From: Rhizomys pruinosus
Lineage: Eukaryota > Chordata > Mammalia > Rodentia > Spalacidae
Direction of reading: 5' to 3'
Assembly (NCBI GenBank): GCA_009823505.1
Contig: VZQC01004709.1
Span: 483,171 to 547,170 of the forward strand
DNA: 64,000 nt
Shown: piece by piece, positions 45,790 to 57,127 of the stretch
Numbering within the stretch: the first letter of the stretch is position 1
How the letters are laid out: each line of letters starts with the position of its first letter
Translations under genes and position numbers: made by a program
The notes under the pieces: generated by a model
Seen by the model: the letters and a program-made list of their open reading frames with translations, nothing else
What the model was told of the DNA's origin: nothing
Databases searched by the model: none

Positions 45790-47480
45790 TCTAGAAACAG
45801 AATTGAAAGGATGAATTTCCTTAGTGGACTTGGTACTCTCTGGAAGCCACCTCTCAACTCAATGAAGCTTATAGAGTTACTGAAGGACTTTCGTTCGGTG
45901 GCATGAAGAGGAATGATAATCCTTGTGCAGACTATTTGTGACTAATTATGAAGATAGATCCATGTGACTCACCTGACTTGCCTCTTGTGAGAAGCCAGGA
46001 ATTTAGCGACTCTATAATATAAAACGTTCGAGAAATTGCGGAAAAATAAGGAAAATAAGGAATGATTTGCCTTGTTGCTCCTAGCATGTCTGGATTAACT
46101 GATAGAGGAAAATAAGGACTCAGTGATAAAATGGACCAGCTCTGGATTCAAAATAACAGTTTAAAGGTTTCCAAGTGGGCTCTGGAAGAGAATCTTCTCT
46201 CCAGTAGCCAAAGAGCGAAAGTGGCATAAAATCAAGCTGGAGCTCTTATCATACGTTTTTTTCTGATTTACAATGCAAATTTCATTCCCAGCCATGAAGA
46301 GTGTCAGCAGTTAATGTGAGAGCACTGGTGGGGAAAGGGTGGAACCCTGAAACTTTGGATGGAGATCTGTGGGAGAACCACAATGATGAGGATTTTTGAA
46401 CCCTTGGATTCTGAGGGAGTTTCTTTATATCTCTGAGGGAATTAATCTCGCCACCCTCAGCAGAGAATCCACACTGCAGAACCCTCCTCCCCACCTTGCC
46501 TGAGGAAACTTATTCCCCCCCTCCCAGTGGGAGCTAAGGTCCCTCAGGGCCCAACAATTGTTGCCCTAGACCTATAACCAGATTAAAGACTAAGCAAGCC
46601 CCTAAAGGCGAGATAGAAAGTGTGGTCCATGGGGAGGTGCGATATACTACTAAGGAAATTAATGAGTTTGCCCATTCATTCTGCAGAAGCCTAAGGAATA
46701 TGTGTGAGAATGGATTTTAAGAGTGTGGGATAATGGTGGAGGGAATATAAAATTGGATCAGACTGAGTTATGAGCCCACTGAGTAGAGAATCTAGGTTTA
46801 ACATGGAAGCTCAGTGGGTTGTTAAATAAGTTGTTAAAAGTTAATTTGAATGGTTGGCTGATGTATTTATTAAACATGGCCTACTAGCAGTGAGTTAGAG
46901 ATGCCTGATATTCTTGGCTTAGTATTGATGAAGGGATTGAGAGGGTCAGGCAGATGGGCATGCTCGAATGGATTCGAACTGTAAAACCACAGTCTCCACA
47001 ATATGAAGACCCAGAGGACATACCCAGTCAACAGAGTTTTTAAGATGGAAAGTACTGAGATAGACACCAGAACATTTGAAGAGCTTTGTGTTTGCTCTAT
47101 TTCTTATGCCAGAACTTACAGTTAAGAGATTTGCTTGCTCATTGTTGCATATTAAATGTACATGTAATAGTTTAACAGGACCGCAGGGTAGGCATCAGGT
47201 GGCAACACAGAATCACAGAAGGCCAGATGAACATAGTTTACCAGAATTATCATAATGGGCGTCAAAGTCAAAACAATGCCTTTAATGGCATGACCCGAAA
47301 TGAGCTTTGGAACTGGCTAATTAATCATGGCGTTCCCAGGAACCAAATACATAAGAAACCTACTAAGTTTTTATTTGATCCTTATAAGCAGAAAAGCTCT
47401 AGAACAAATGAACAGGAAGTCAACATTTGATTTAGGAGTAGCGAATCCCGACCAGTTAACCAGTTTCCAGACTTGAGAGA
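45790..47480 (+). pseudogene. ERVL gag relic
   Basis: Gag forms the capsid in ERVL elements. The longest surviving frame (47,227-47,430) contains TRNELWNWLINHGVPRNQI, a motif typical of the C-terminal capsid part of ERVL gag. Upstream sequence is broken by many stops. No zinc-knuckle is evident, in keeping with this family. Confidence 0.75.
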
Positions 47481-47499
47481 ATTCACAGACCCAGAACAA

Positions 47500-48420
47500 C
47501 TTGAATGAAGGGGTGGCCAGGTTTCCAATGAGGAAGGACCGTGTCACAATACCAAAGAGTTATGCGGTTTGCCTTCCTCCAGTCCTTCCCCAGAGGGACC
47601 TTAGGCCTTTTACTAGGGTAAAAAAGGCAGGTTCCCATAGGGGAATCACATCGGAGGCCTTTGGGATTTTGGAGCAAGGCTATACCTTCATCTGCAAACA
47701 ACTATTCTACTTTTGAGAGACAGCTCTTAGCCTGCTATTTGGCCTTAGTGGAAACTGAACGTTTTAACAATGGGCCACCAAGACACCAAGCAACCTGAGC
47801 TGCCCATAGTGAGCTGGTTGTTTTATCTGACCCAACAGACAATAAAGTAGGATGTGCACGGCAACAGTCCATTATGAAATGGAAGTGTTACATACGTGAC
47901 AGGGCCCGGGCAGGCCCTGAGGGCACAAGCAATCTGCATGAAGAAGTTGCCCACTCCTGTTACAATGCCTCATGTGCTTAAGCATGCACCTATGGCCTCA
48001 TGTGGTTTGCCCTATGAGCAGTTGACTGAGGAAGAGAAAACTAGGGCCTGGTTTTACTGATGGTTCTGCACAGTATTCAGGCACCACCCAGAGTTTGGAC
48101 AGCTGCAGCATTATTAGCCTATTTCTGAAACAACCTAAAGGACACTGGTGAAAGGAAAGTCTTCAGAGTGACAGAAAACTTCAGGCAGTGCCACATGGTG
48201 GTGCATTTTGACTGGAAGGAGAAATTGGCCAGAGGTTCGATTATATACTGATTCATGTGCTGTATCCAAAGGTTTGGATAGATGGTCAGGGACTTGGAAA
48301 GGAGCATGACTGAAAATTGGTGGGAAAGACATTTGGGGAAGTATGTGGATAGAGCTTACTGAATGGTCAAAGGATGTGAGATACTTGTGTCTCATGTAAA
48401 TGCCATCAAAAGGTGATCTC
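47500..48420 (+). pseudogene. ERVL pol relic: end of RT and RNase H
   Basis: The translated segment AFGILEQG...TFERQLLACYLALVETE (around 47,660-47,760, across a frameshift) is the connection between reverse transcriptase and RNase H. An RNase H-like FTDGSAQY follows near 48,053-48,080 in another frame. The catalytic palm with its YxDD motif is not found between gag and this point, so RT activity is impossible for this copy. Confidence 0.75.
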
Positions 48421-48449
48421 AGCAGAGGATGAGTTTAATAAGTAGATTG

Positions 48450-49270
48450 GATGACTCGTTCTGCGGATAGTCAGCCTCTTTCTCCAGCTATGCTGTTGTT
48501 GTGGCTCAATGGGCCCATGAAAAAAGTGTTCATGGTGGCAGAGATGAGGTTATGCATGGGCTCAACAGCAATGGACTTCCACTCACCAAGGCTGATCTGG
48601 CTACAGCTTCTGCTGAGTGCCAGATTTGCCTACAGCAGAGACTAACATTGAGCCCCCGATATGGTGCTATTCCCCGGGGTGACCGTCCAGCAACCTGGTG
48701 GCAGGTTTGACTACATTGGACCACTTCCTCCATCATGGAGGGGACAAAGCGTTTTGTCCTTACAGGAAGAGATACTTATGCTGGTTATGGATTTGCCTTT
48801 ACTGCACATAATGCTTCTGCCAAAAACTACCATCCAGGGACATACACAATGCCGTAGCTAACCATCATGGTATGCCATCACACAAAGCATCGCTCGGAAC
48901 CCAAGGAACTCACTTCACAGCCAAAGAAGTGCGAATGTGGGCCCATGGTCATGATATCCACTGGTCTTACAATGTTCCCCAACACCCAGAAGCATCTGGC
49001 TTGATAGAACAATGGAATGGCCTCTTGAAGACACAGTTAAAGCACCAATTAGGTAGCAATACCCTGGAGGGCTGGTGCAAGGTTCTCCAGCAGGAAGTAT
49101 GTGCTTTGAATCAGCACCCATTATATGGTGCTGTTTCTCCTGTAGCCAGATTTCATGGGTCCAGGAACCAAGCGGTGGAAGTGGGAATGATTCCACTCAC
49201 TATCACCCCTAGTGACCCAGTAGGAAATTTTTGCGTCCTGTACCCACAACCTTGCGGTCTGCTGGTCTAG
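48450..49270 (+). pseudogene. ERVL integrase relic
   Basis: Integrase inserts proviral DNA. A zinc-finger-like stretch is visible (H residues around 48,510-48,545, then ECQICLQQ at about 48,615-48,640). The core shows DYIGPLP-like sequence near 48,710, then GTHFTAKEVRMWAHGHDIHW at about 48,905-48,965 and HPEASGLIEQWNGLLK at about 48,983-49,030, containing the catalytic Glu. The last part is an open 132-codon frame (48,872-49,270). The upstream half needs two frame changes. The conserved Asp before GTHF is replaced by the sequence 'TQGTHF'. Confidence 0.88.
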
Positions 49271-49289
49271 AGGTTTTGGCTCCAATGGG

Positions 49290-49690
49290 GGGAGTGCCTT
49301 TGCAGGAGATACAACAAATGTTCCATTGAACTGGAAGCAAGACTTCCCCCTGCCACTTTGGGCTTCTACTACCTTTAAGTCAAAAGGCTAATGAAGGAAT
49401 AACAGTAGTAAGGAGGAGTGAGTGATCCAGACTACCAGGGGAAATTGGACTTTTTCTCCCCAATGGGGGCAAGGAAGATTGTATGGAAGGCAGGAGATGC
49501 TGTAGGGTGCCTTTGTTGCTACCATGTCCTATGATTAGGTCAATGGAAAACTCCAACAACCCAAACCAGCAGGACAATAAATGGCCCAGACGCTCAGGGA
49601 GGAAGTTATGGGTCACTCCTCCAAGAAAGAGCCAAGACCTGCAGAGGTGCTTGCTGATGGTGGAGGAAATACACAATGGGTCATAGAAGA
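49290..49690 (+). pseudogene. ERVL dUTPase relic
   Basis: Downstream of integrase, ERVL elements encode a dUTPase. Fragments such as MVPLNWK-like 'cattgaactggaag' near 49,325, FGLLLPL-like sequence near 49,360 and GEIGLFLPNGGKED near 49,440-49,480 fit that domain. Frames shift at least twice. Confidence 0.6.
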
Positions 49691-49789
49691 ATGAGTCATA
49701 AATTCGAGCTGTAGGCCATGGGACCAGTTGCGGAAATGTGGATTATAATAGATTTAACTATTAACTTTTGTTCCTATTTGGTAAGAATT

Positions 49790-49880
49790 TCTTGTTTTCA
49801 TATATAGATATAAATATATATATATATATTATATATAGAGCGTATATAATGATATAGATATATATATAATATAGATGTGT
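49790..49880. repeat. (TA)n-rich tract in the provirus
   Basis: Interrupted TATATA/GATATA repeats between the dUTPase relic and the 3' LTR, followed by a short TG-rich run. Probably expanded after integration. Confidence 0.85.
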
Positions 49881-50151
49881 GTGTGGTGTGTAAGGAAGGG
49901 TATGTGTTGTTCCCGTCTTGAATGTGCAACTGACATATGTGTTAAGTGTTGTCATATTGAGGTTATTAGATACTGAAAGAATAAGTGTTCCTCAAGGACA
50001 TTACAACCTAGTCTAAGAGAGCATGCTTTGCTATTGAGATACTTATAACATGTTCGGTGGAATTATGACCCTGCGATCGTTTGCAATTGACATTTAAGCA
50101 TATCATATGGAGAGGCTATTTATTGGGTTTCAAGTTGACAAGGGGTGAACT

Positions 50152-50637
50152 TGTGATAGTTAATCCTGGTGTGGTCGACTTGACTGGACTAAGGGACAAT
50201 AAGAGAAAAAGGGTCGTCTGATTGAACCGCCTCAACCCGGATGGCCCACCCCAAATTGAGCATTAACCTTCTGCCAGCAGGAATATTTAAGGCTAGGGCA
50301 GAAGGAGCTGGTCCCTTTTTTCTCCTGCGGCTTGCCTCTCCTCATCGGGTGAGTTTGTCTTGCTGCTGGAATCAACCCTATGGATCCCAGAGTGCACTGA
50401 GACGGGCAGATCGCCGGAACCCATTTTGGACCTTCAGCACTGTATTGGACTACTGAGACAGAATCCAGCCTTGTGGATTGAGTAGTTCCCTGGATTCTCG
50501 TCTAGGCCTTTCCATTGTGGTGCCGCTACTGTTGGAATCCTTGAACTCGGTCACGTGAGCAAATCAATAAATTGTATAATAGATATAAGAAGATTCTCCT
50601 TTGCTCTTTTTCTTTTAGAGGAAACCTGACTAATACA
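50152..50637 (+). repeat. 3' LTR of the ERVL provirus
   Basis: 486 bp from 'tgtgatagttaatcctggtg' to 'aaacctgactaataca', with an intact AATAAA near 50,565. The flanking acata (50,638-50,642) completes the target duplication. Confidence 0.92.
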
Positions 50638-50642
50638 ACATA

Positions 50643-50990
50643 ATATCTGTATCCCCCCACGCTTTTTATGTTTGAGTGTTTTTTTTTTTACATGAGTCCC
50701 TCAAAGGCAGTTGTATTACACAAACCTATAGGCTGTAATCAAGTGCAGATTTCATCAAATTCACCCAAGTGTTTTGGTTGACTGTGGTGGTTGCTTGGGA
50801 AGCAAACTAAGTTTTTTAAGTTAAATCATCCTACAGGTGAAAGAGAAGGCTACAAGATGATACTGTACAGCAGAAAAATTATAGAGACATTTGTATGGGT
50901 CATCCCAAAGTTTAGTGCTATAGGATAACAGGATGTTATGTAAAGCAATGTGGACAACAATTTGTGTTTCCAATTTACTCAGGTGCATTA
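50643..50990 (-). mobile_element. Continuation of the retroelement unit after the provirus
   Basis: Matches 43,430-43,800 ('gtatccccccacgctt', 'gcagttgtattacacaaacc', 'gtggacaacaatttgtgttt'). The provirus therefore inserted in a copy of the unit. The match stops at a B2 insertion. Confidence 0.8.
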
Positions 50991-50999
50991 CCATTTCTT

Positions 51000-51273
51000 T
51001 TTTTTTTTAATTTTTTTTTAATTTGTTTATTTATTTTATTTATGTTTATGGGTATAAGTATTGTCTGCAATGCAAGGTCTTCGCACAGAGTCCGTGTCGT
51101 GCGATGCCGCGGAGGTCAGAAGACGGTCTCGGGATTCCCTGGAACTGGAGGGTCCGCCTGGACCAGGAGTCACAGACGGTTCCTTAGCCGCCGTGTGTGC
51201 TGGGGATCGAACCCGGGTCCTCTGCAAGAGCGTCCCCGTCGCTCTTAACCGCTAGGCCATCCCTCCATCCCGA
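51000..51273 (-). mobile_element. B2 SINE
   Basis: Reverse-strand B2 with CpG-rich body and 'taaccgctaggccatccctc' end. A probable flanking repeat 'accatttct'/'accatttat' lies on each side. There is no mirror copy in the right arm. Confidence 0.92.
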
Positions 51274-51274
51274 G

Positions 51275-51620
51275 ACCATTTATCAGAACCTTTAAATCAA
51301 TGGTGTTTAATATACACATATTTCTTTACTAGTCTTAAAACACCATGTAAACCTTTAGACAGATTTGAGCAGAAATTTGATACTTGTTGAAACTCACATC
51401 AATTAAATATACATAATCGAATATATCACACCTGTACCATCTCCTCTCTCCTGCCGCCCCCGTCACATAACAACTTCCCGATTCACCATGTTCAATTTGC
51501 TGATGCAGATCTTTCTGTTGTTGTACTTTTAAATGCATCACTCTCCACAAGAAATATTATCAACTGGTTATTTGCGCTAGCATCCACATATGAGGGATTC
51601 CACCGGCATTTGTTTTTCTG
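51275..51620 (+). repeat. Inner inverted-repeat arm, left
   Basis: Reverse complement of 53,190-53,520 ('ttaaaacaccatgtaaacct', 'tcacatcaattaaatataca', 'gcgctagcatccacatatga'). Its outer edge touches the B2. Confidence 0.85.
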
Positions 51621-52249
51621 GACTGTGTGTTACTTCACTTAATATAATATCTTCTAGGCTCCATCCATTTCCTGCAAAGTTTATGATGTTGTCTTTCTTT
51701 ACTGCTGCAATAGAACTCCATCATTTACAGGTACCACTTTTCTCTATCCACTCGTCAGTTGAGGGACATTTGGGTTTGGTTCCACCAGCTTTGTGCTACT
51801 GTGAACAGAACTGCAATAAAAATAGCTGTGAATGTATGTCTCCATAGATGAGTCCTTGGGTATATGCCCAGGAGTGGTTATGACTGGGTCAAATGCCAAG
51901 CTCATTTGAGTCTCCCAGGGGTTCTCCACACTGCTTCCCATAGGGCTGTAACAAGTTTACATTCCCACCCAGCAATGGGTGCAAATGTTCCCCGTTCCCA
52001 CCACAACTCTCCAGCACGTGATAGCATTTGTTTTCTTAATCCTGGCCATTCTTATCGGAGTGAGATGATATTTTTGAGTGGTCTTGATTTGTATTTGCCC
52101 CGAATTATTAGTGATGTTGGACAGGTTTTAAGATGTTTCTCAGCCGCTTCTATTTCATCCGCCGCTGTGAAGTTTCTTCTAACTCAGTTCTTGCTCCCCA
52201 TTCTTTTGAGTGGGTTCATTGGTTTTTCTTTTTTTCTTCTTTGTTTTTT

Positions 52250-52440
52250 TTTTTTTTCATTTGAAAAATATTTAATAAGAAAATATACCATAAATTCAGA
52301 AATAGGCTATAAAATATCATTGTTGTAATACATTGTCTTAGCAAACTTAAGAATCATATTAATGATGATACAGTATTTCACAAAAGTCTTGATAAAGAAG
52401 ATGAGAGTAGCTTAGAGGAGATAAAAATCCTAATTTTTGC
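52250..52440 (-). mobile_element. Retroposed mRNA 3' end, parent gene unknown
   Basis: Read on the minus strand, about 190 bp of unique sequence ends with ATTAAA, then about 12 bases later a run of A's. That is the signature of a polyadenylated transcript copied into DNA. It lies inside an L1. I cannot identify the parent transcript. Confidence 0.5.
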
Positions 52441-52444
52441 TTTT

Positions 52445-52620
52445 TTTTTAAATTTAATTTTTATTGATGCTTGGTGCATTTTGTACATTTTTTGCAATTC
52501 AGTTCAGGCTTATTTCCCTTTCCTCCCTTACCCCCGCCCCCACCCCATCCCAGATTTTTTTTTTTTTCATGCATTCTGCCATAACTTGTCCTGCATCTTT
52601 CTCTCGTTTTTTTTTTTCTT
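52445..52620 (-). mobile_element. Short L1 3' end
   Basis: Complement of the L1 terminus ('tttttattgatgcttggtgc', 'cagttcaggcttatttccct', C-rich tract), severely 5'-truncated. Followed by an unusually long T tract (about 52,627-52,660). Confidence 0.8.
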
Positions 52621-52622
52621 GT

Positions 52623-52661
<39 letters not shown>

Positions 52662-53189
52662 ATGTTAATGCTCTGTCAAGTGAAGGTTTCCTCCCACTCG
52701 TGGGTTTGATTTCTTCCTCCTTTTTGTTTCCTTTGATGGACAGAAGCGTTTGAGTTAAGGGGTCTCATTTGTCAATTGTAATCTTATTTTTTGTGCAACT
52801 GCTGTCTGATATAGGAAGTATTTTCCTTGCCTATGTCTTGTAGTCGCTGCCAAGTTTTTCTCTCTATCACCTCCAGAGTTTGGGTTTCCCACGTTTGAGG
52901 TCTTTGATCCATCTGGAATGGACTTTTATACAGCATGCGAGGTAGGGGTTTTTAAATTCCATTCTTCTACAGGTGTGATCCAGTTTTTCCAACACCACTT
53001 ACTGAAGATGCTGTCTTTCCTCCATTGTGTCTTCTTGCCCCCTTGTCAATATAAGGTGGCTGAAACTTTATGTGCTGCCGGTTTGGATATCAGTTTTATT
53101 CCATTGGTCAAACTGGTCTGTTTTTAGTGCTAGTACCAAGCTGTTTTTTATGACTATAGACCCTGTAGTATAGTTGGATGTCTGGTAGA

Positions 53190-53520
53190 TATCACAGTCC
53201 CAGAAAAACAAACGACGAATGGTTATCCGTCGTATGTGGATGCTAGCGCCAATACCCATTATAAATATTTCTGGGGAGAGGGATGCATATTAAAAGAACA
53301 ACAACAGAAGATGCATCAAAAACTGACTGAAATGGTGAAGTGGGAGGGGTGGGAGGGGCAGAAGGACATGGGTGGTGTATGTTTGATTAATGTATATTTA
53401 ATTGATGTGAGTTCAACAGTATCAAATTTTTCCCAGACTCTGCCTACAGGTTACATGGTGTTTTAGAAATTAGTAAAAGTAAATATATGCATATTAAACA
53501 ACATTTAAACATTGGTTTAA
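53190..53520 (+). repeat. Inner inverted-repeat arm, right
   Basis: Starts inside + strand L1 ORF2 ('tcacagtcccagaaaaacaa') and continues as the reverse complement of 51,275-51,620. It ends shortly before the N. Confidence 0.85.
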
Positions 53521-53571
53521 AGGTTCTAATAAAAAAGGTAATACATCTAAGTTAATTGAAATATACATTGT

Positions 53572-53572
53572 N
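53572..53572. other. Ambiguous base (N)
   Basis: The only N in the window. It lies exactly where the inner inverted repeat stops and the anomalous purine-rich stretch begins, so it probably marks a joined gap. Confidence 0.95.
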
Positions 53573-54100
53573 GAAGAAAAAGAAGAAGAGGAAAAACGCA
53601 ACAAGGAGGAAAGTGCGGTGCGACATACCACAAAAGGGAAGAGAAGGGGGTGGATAGAATCAAAGCGCATAAAATTTGGAAGTGCGCAAAAGGGAGGAAG
53701 ACCCTTTCCCACACCGATGGGGAATAGCTCTCAGGGGGAGAACAAACCTTCAGAACGGAATGCGTGGGACGGAGAAAAAAGGAAAACCATCATAATAGAA
53801 CAAAGTGAAGGAACAGGCTTGATAATGATAGAATTGATGTGTTGTAGAATCAGCCACATCTATAACAATCAGAAGCTGACGCAAGGAGCATTGCATTTTC
53901 TGCAGCTTGTAGAGAAGATGAGACGGGGGAGAGAAAGACACCTGTTGAGATACTGGGAGAGAGACGATTTCAGGTGAGCAAGAATGCGACAAAGCAAAGA
54001 GCAAACTGACAGGAGGGGGGCAAGAGCGCTGGAGGGGAATTAAAAACTGTAGTAAAGTGTATAAGGAAGACAATCCAAAAGACCTGGAAGGTGGCCGACA
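53573..54100. other. Anomalous purine-rich stretch
   Basis: About 530 bp that is G/A-rich on the + strand, matches no repeat in this window and replaces the proviral sequence (46,130 onward) expected from the mirror arm. A 119-codon frame (53,618-53,977) is low-complexity basic/acidic text without domain character. Confidence 0.6.
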
Positions 54101-54470
54101 ATAATTTATCACTGAGCTCCTTAGTTTCCTCTATCAGTTTATCCAGTCCTGCTAGGAGCAACAAGGCAACATCATTAATTTTCCTTATTTTCCCAGCAAT
54201 TGCTCGAACGTTTTATATATAGAGTCGCTAAAAGTTCCTGGTTTCTCACAAGAGGCAAGTCATGTGAGTCAAAAAAAATGGAGTCTAATCTTCATAATTA
54301 GTTCAAATAGTCTGCACCAAGGAGTATCATTCCTCTTCATGCCACCAGAAAGCCTTCAGTAACTCTAAACTTCATGAGTGGAGAGCTGGCTCCAGAGAGT
54401 ACCCAAGCCACTAAAGAAAGTCAATCCTTTCAATTCTGGTTCTCTGAGAACCACGTCTGGTACCAAAATC
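54100..54470 (-). mobile_element. ERVL proviral leader (right arm)
   Basis: Mirror of 45,764-46,130, including the primer-site region (near 54,455). The match stops at about 54,100, so only the first 370 bp of the internal region is present. Confidence 0.85.
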
Positions 54471-54962
54471 TGTATTAGTCAGGTTCTCGTAAAGAAACAG
54501 AGCAACAGGATGAATATATTATAGCTATATACAAATTTAATGATTTGCTCACGTGACAGAGGTCAAGGATTCCAACAGTAGCAGCACCACACTGGAAAGG
54601 CCTAGACAAGAATCCAGGGAACTGCTCAGCCTGCAAGGCTGGATGTCTCAGTAGTCCCAAGCCAGTGCTGAAGGCCCAAATGGGTTCCAGGGGATCTGCC
54701 AGTCTCAGTACACGCGGGATCCGAAAGGTTTTTATCACAGCAGCAAGACAAACTCACCAGAATGAGAGAGAGGCAAGCCGCAGGAGAAAAAAAGGGACCA
54801 GCTCCTTCTGCCATGGCCTAAAATACGGGCCCTGTTGGCAGAAGGTAACACCCACATTTGGGGAGGGCCATCCGGGTTGAGGCGGTACAATCAGAAGCCC
54901 TTTTTCTCTTAGTTGTCCCTTAGTCCAGTCACGTTGACACACAGGATTAAAAAACCATGACA
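54471..54962 (-). mobile_element. ERVL-type LTR (right arm)
   Basis: Minus-strand LTR, mirror of the 5' LTR at 45,267. Edges are 'tgtattagtcaggttctc' and 'ttaaaaaaccatgaca'. It is followed by 'taatgtgaaacc', the complement of the left-arm flank. Confidence 0.9.
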
Positions 54963-56375
54963 TAATGTGAAACCTTTTTGTAGGACCCTCAAAAACCTTG
55001 CAATTCAATCCTTAAAACTAACTATGGGAAAAAGATTTGTTTTTTTTTTTAATAAAAATTTTTTAAAATGTCACCAACTTAAAGGCTGAGAAAGAAAAGA
55101 TACAGCTTTGCATTGTGTAGGATGTACCAGGAATTGACAGCAGAAAGGTTGGCCCATCTGAACAATGAAAGGAAGAAAACCCGCAACTGCTACAGACATC
55201 AAACCCCTCCATGGATCCTACTTGTAAAAACTAGTGTATGAAAATGGAGGTCCCTAATCAAGACTTACATCCTAGGGTGCAAAGTTTTTAATACGAGAGA
55301 TGTTTGTTGTTTTTTTTGGTCTTTTTCAATACAGGGGTTTCTCTGGAGGCCTCACTGTCCTGGAACTCCTGTAGACCAGGCCTGACCTGGACTCACAAAG
55401 AATCAGCCTGCACCCTGCCACTCCCAAGGTGCTAGGATTAAGGTGTGTGCCCGCCCGGCAAATACGAGAGACTTTCTTACTTCCCCTTCATAGAATAAGG
55501 AGTAATATGATGATGAGGAGGTCATTCACCAACTGTAAATTAGAGCCATTGTTGTAGAGGTTATCTCTTATAAAGCCAGTAAAAACTGCCTTCTTTAATT
55601 AACTAATAAACATAGCAACTGTGAAAAGGATTATTCTCGATTCCCAAAAAAAGAACCAATATAATACTAAAGTCCTTCCGTAAGCTATGCACTGAAGCAA
55701 ATAAGATTAATACGTAGAGCTATGATATCAGCAATGGATTATTCACCAAGGAGAGGTTGCCAGGGGATCCAAGCAACCCCCCAAAAGATAAAGGCTTCTT
55801 TGCCTATAAAACTGGGATACCTGCAAGAGGAGAGGCCAAATAAGGCCCTGCTGTTTGAAGACCTGATGTAAGCTGGGAAAGATGTATTGAGACCGACACT
55901 TGCAAGTGTACAGTTGGGTCTCTGGAATACCAAGAGTTTTACCACTAAGGCCACTAAGACTCCCTCCATCAGCACCAGCTACACCTCACCTGCCTGGAAA
56001 TACGGTGCTGCAGTGGCAGCCGTATGTCTGTATAGCCCAAATCTAAATTGGCTATTAGCTCCTCCTTGGAGGAATAACCGCAGGCTTGATGCCACAATCC
56101 TTACATCTCCAGTGGTTTTAGGAGATATTATAAGACACAGTAAGACCCTGTCATATTTTTACAGAAAAAAACATAATGCATGGATTAACATACCACCCAA
56201 ACATTTGTGTTCTATACAAAACACCATAACAATTAGTACCCTTTAAATACCTTGTATCTAATTGCTTGTGCTCATTAGTAGTATTGAAAGGTTATTCCTG
56301 GGCAAACTGTCGGCCCATGATAGGAAACAGCCAGAATCGACCACAGTCCAAGACAAACGCCGTGCAGAAAAATAG
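54963..56375 (+). mobile_element. Retroelement unit, inner copy in the right arm
   Basis: Mirror of 43,900-45,266. Landmarks: 'caattcaatccttaaaacta', the B1 at 55,305, 'aaggccctgctgtttgaaga', 'gttattcctgggcaaactgt'. Joined directly to the next unit near 56,375. Confidence 0.75.
55305..55462 (-). mobile_element. B1 SINE in the inner right unit
   Basis: Reverse-strand noisy B1 ending 'gtgtgtgcccgcccggcaa', flanked by 'atacgagaga' on both sides. Mirror of 44,782-44,935. Confidence 0.85.
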
Positions 56376-57127
56376 TCTCTTTTAATTGACTAATAGACTA
56401 CCACTGGTGAAAAGGATTATTCATCTATTCAGAACCAGGTCCCTTTAGGGTTATTTCATCAGAAATAAGGCACCTGATTTAAGTGGAAATATAAATTGTT
56501 GTTGTCCACATTTGTTATACTTAAAAATCTGTATAACAAGAACTTTGGGATTGACCACAAGGCAATATTCGCTATAATTTTTCTGCTGTACATAATCATC
56601 TTGTAGCATGCTCTTTTACCTATGATGAATTTAACTTAAAAAATTAAGTTTGCTTTCACATGCTAAAACAGGCACCCCAACACAGCTGTGGTGAAATTTG
56701 ATGAAATCTGCACCTTGACTCCAGCCTATAGGTATGTGTAATACAACCTGTCTTTTTTGAGACTCATGGGTCCAAAAACAAAACCAGAAAATAAAAAGGG
56801 GGGATACAGAAAGATATGTAAACTTTTTGTCAAAAGTTTGCAATTCAAATCTTAAAACTACTACGGGGAAAAAGAATTTGTATGTTCCAACAAGTCAAAA
56901 ATGGTCACCAACTTAAACGGCTGAGAAAGAAAAGGAATTAACCGCTTTGCATTTGGTAGGATGTACCAGGAAGTGCCAGAGAAAGGTTGGCCCATCGGAA
57001 CAATGAAGGAAGAAAAGCCTCAGACTGCTACAGACAATCAAACCCCTCCATGGATCCTACGTGTAAACAACTGAGTTTATAATGATTCCGAAGCAAACTT
57101 AACCTCCCTAGTGCCACAAGTAATTAA

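Larger units (their letters stand above)
39866..46130 (+). repeat. Left arm of a giant inverted repeat
   Basis: This 6.3-kb arm reappears as its reverse complement at 54,100-60,538 with the same nested series: retroelement end, L1, B2, unit with B2, unit with B1, second unit with B1, ERVL LTR and proviral leader. The paired positions sum to nearly the same number, with drift from indels (for example B2 at 41,257 with 59,093; LTR edge at 45,267 with 54,962). Confidence 0.92.
45267..50637 (+). mobile_element. ERVL-type endogenous retrovirus, two-LTR provirus, defective
   Basis: A 5.37-kb provirus: 5' LTR (45,267-45,763), primer site (about 45,770), gag relic (to about 47,480), a shortened pol with RNase H and integrase, a dUTPase relic after integrase, a purine-rich tract ('gttgacaaggggtgaac' near 50,134-50,150) and 3' LTR (50,152-50,637). 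There is no env, as is usual for ERVL. The internal part is only about 4.4 kb and I see no reverse transcriptase palm motif, so a deletion of more than 1 kb is likely. All frames are broken by stops and indels, many of which may be sequencing errors. Confidence 0.9.
51570..53185 (-). mobile_element. LINE-1 ORF2 C-terminal half
   Basis: Minus-strand ORF2 from the C-terminus ('ctccatccatttcctgcaaa') through 'gtctcccaggggttctccac' to 'ctgtagtatagttggatgtc', interrupted at 52,250-52,660 by two further insertions. At about 53,185 the strand switches abruptly to + strand L1 sequence. Confidence 0.85.

Noticed and set aside
45267..50637. Dating the provirus from LTR-LTR divergence
   Set aside because: The differences are mostly one-base indels typical of sequencing error in this interval, so a divergence estimate would be meaningless before polishing.
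53618..53977. 119-codon Lys/Arg/Glu-rich frame
   Set aside because: It lies in the purine-rich anomalous block after the N; purine-rich text lacks stop codons in some frames, so the frame is compositional.
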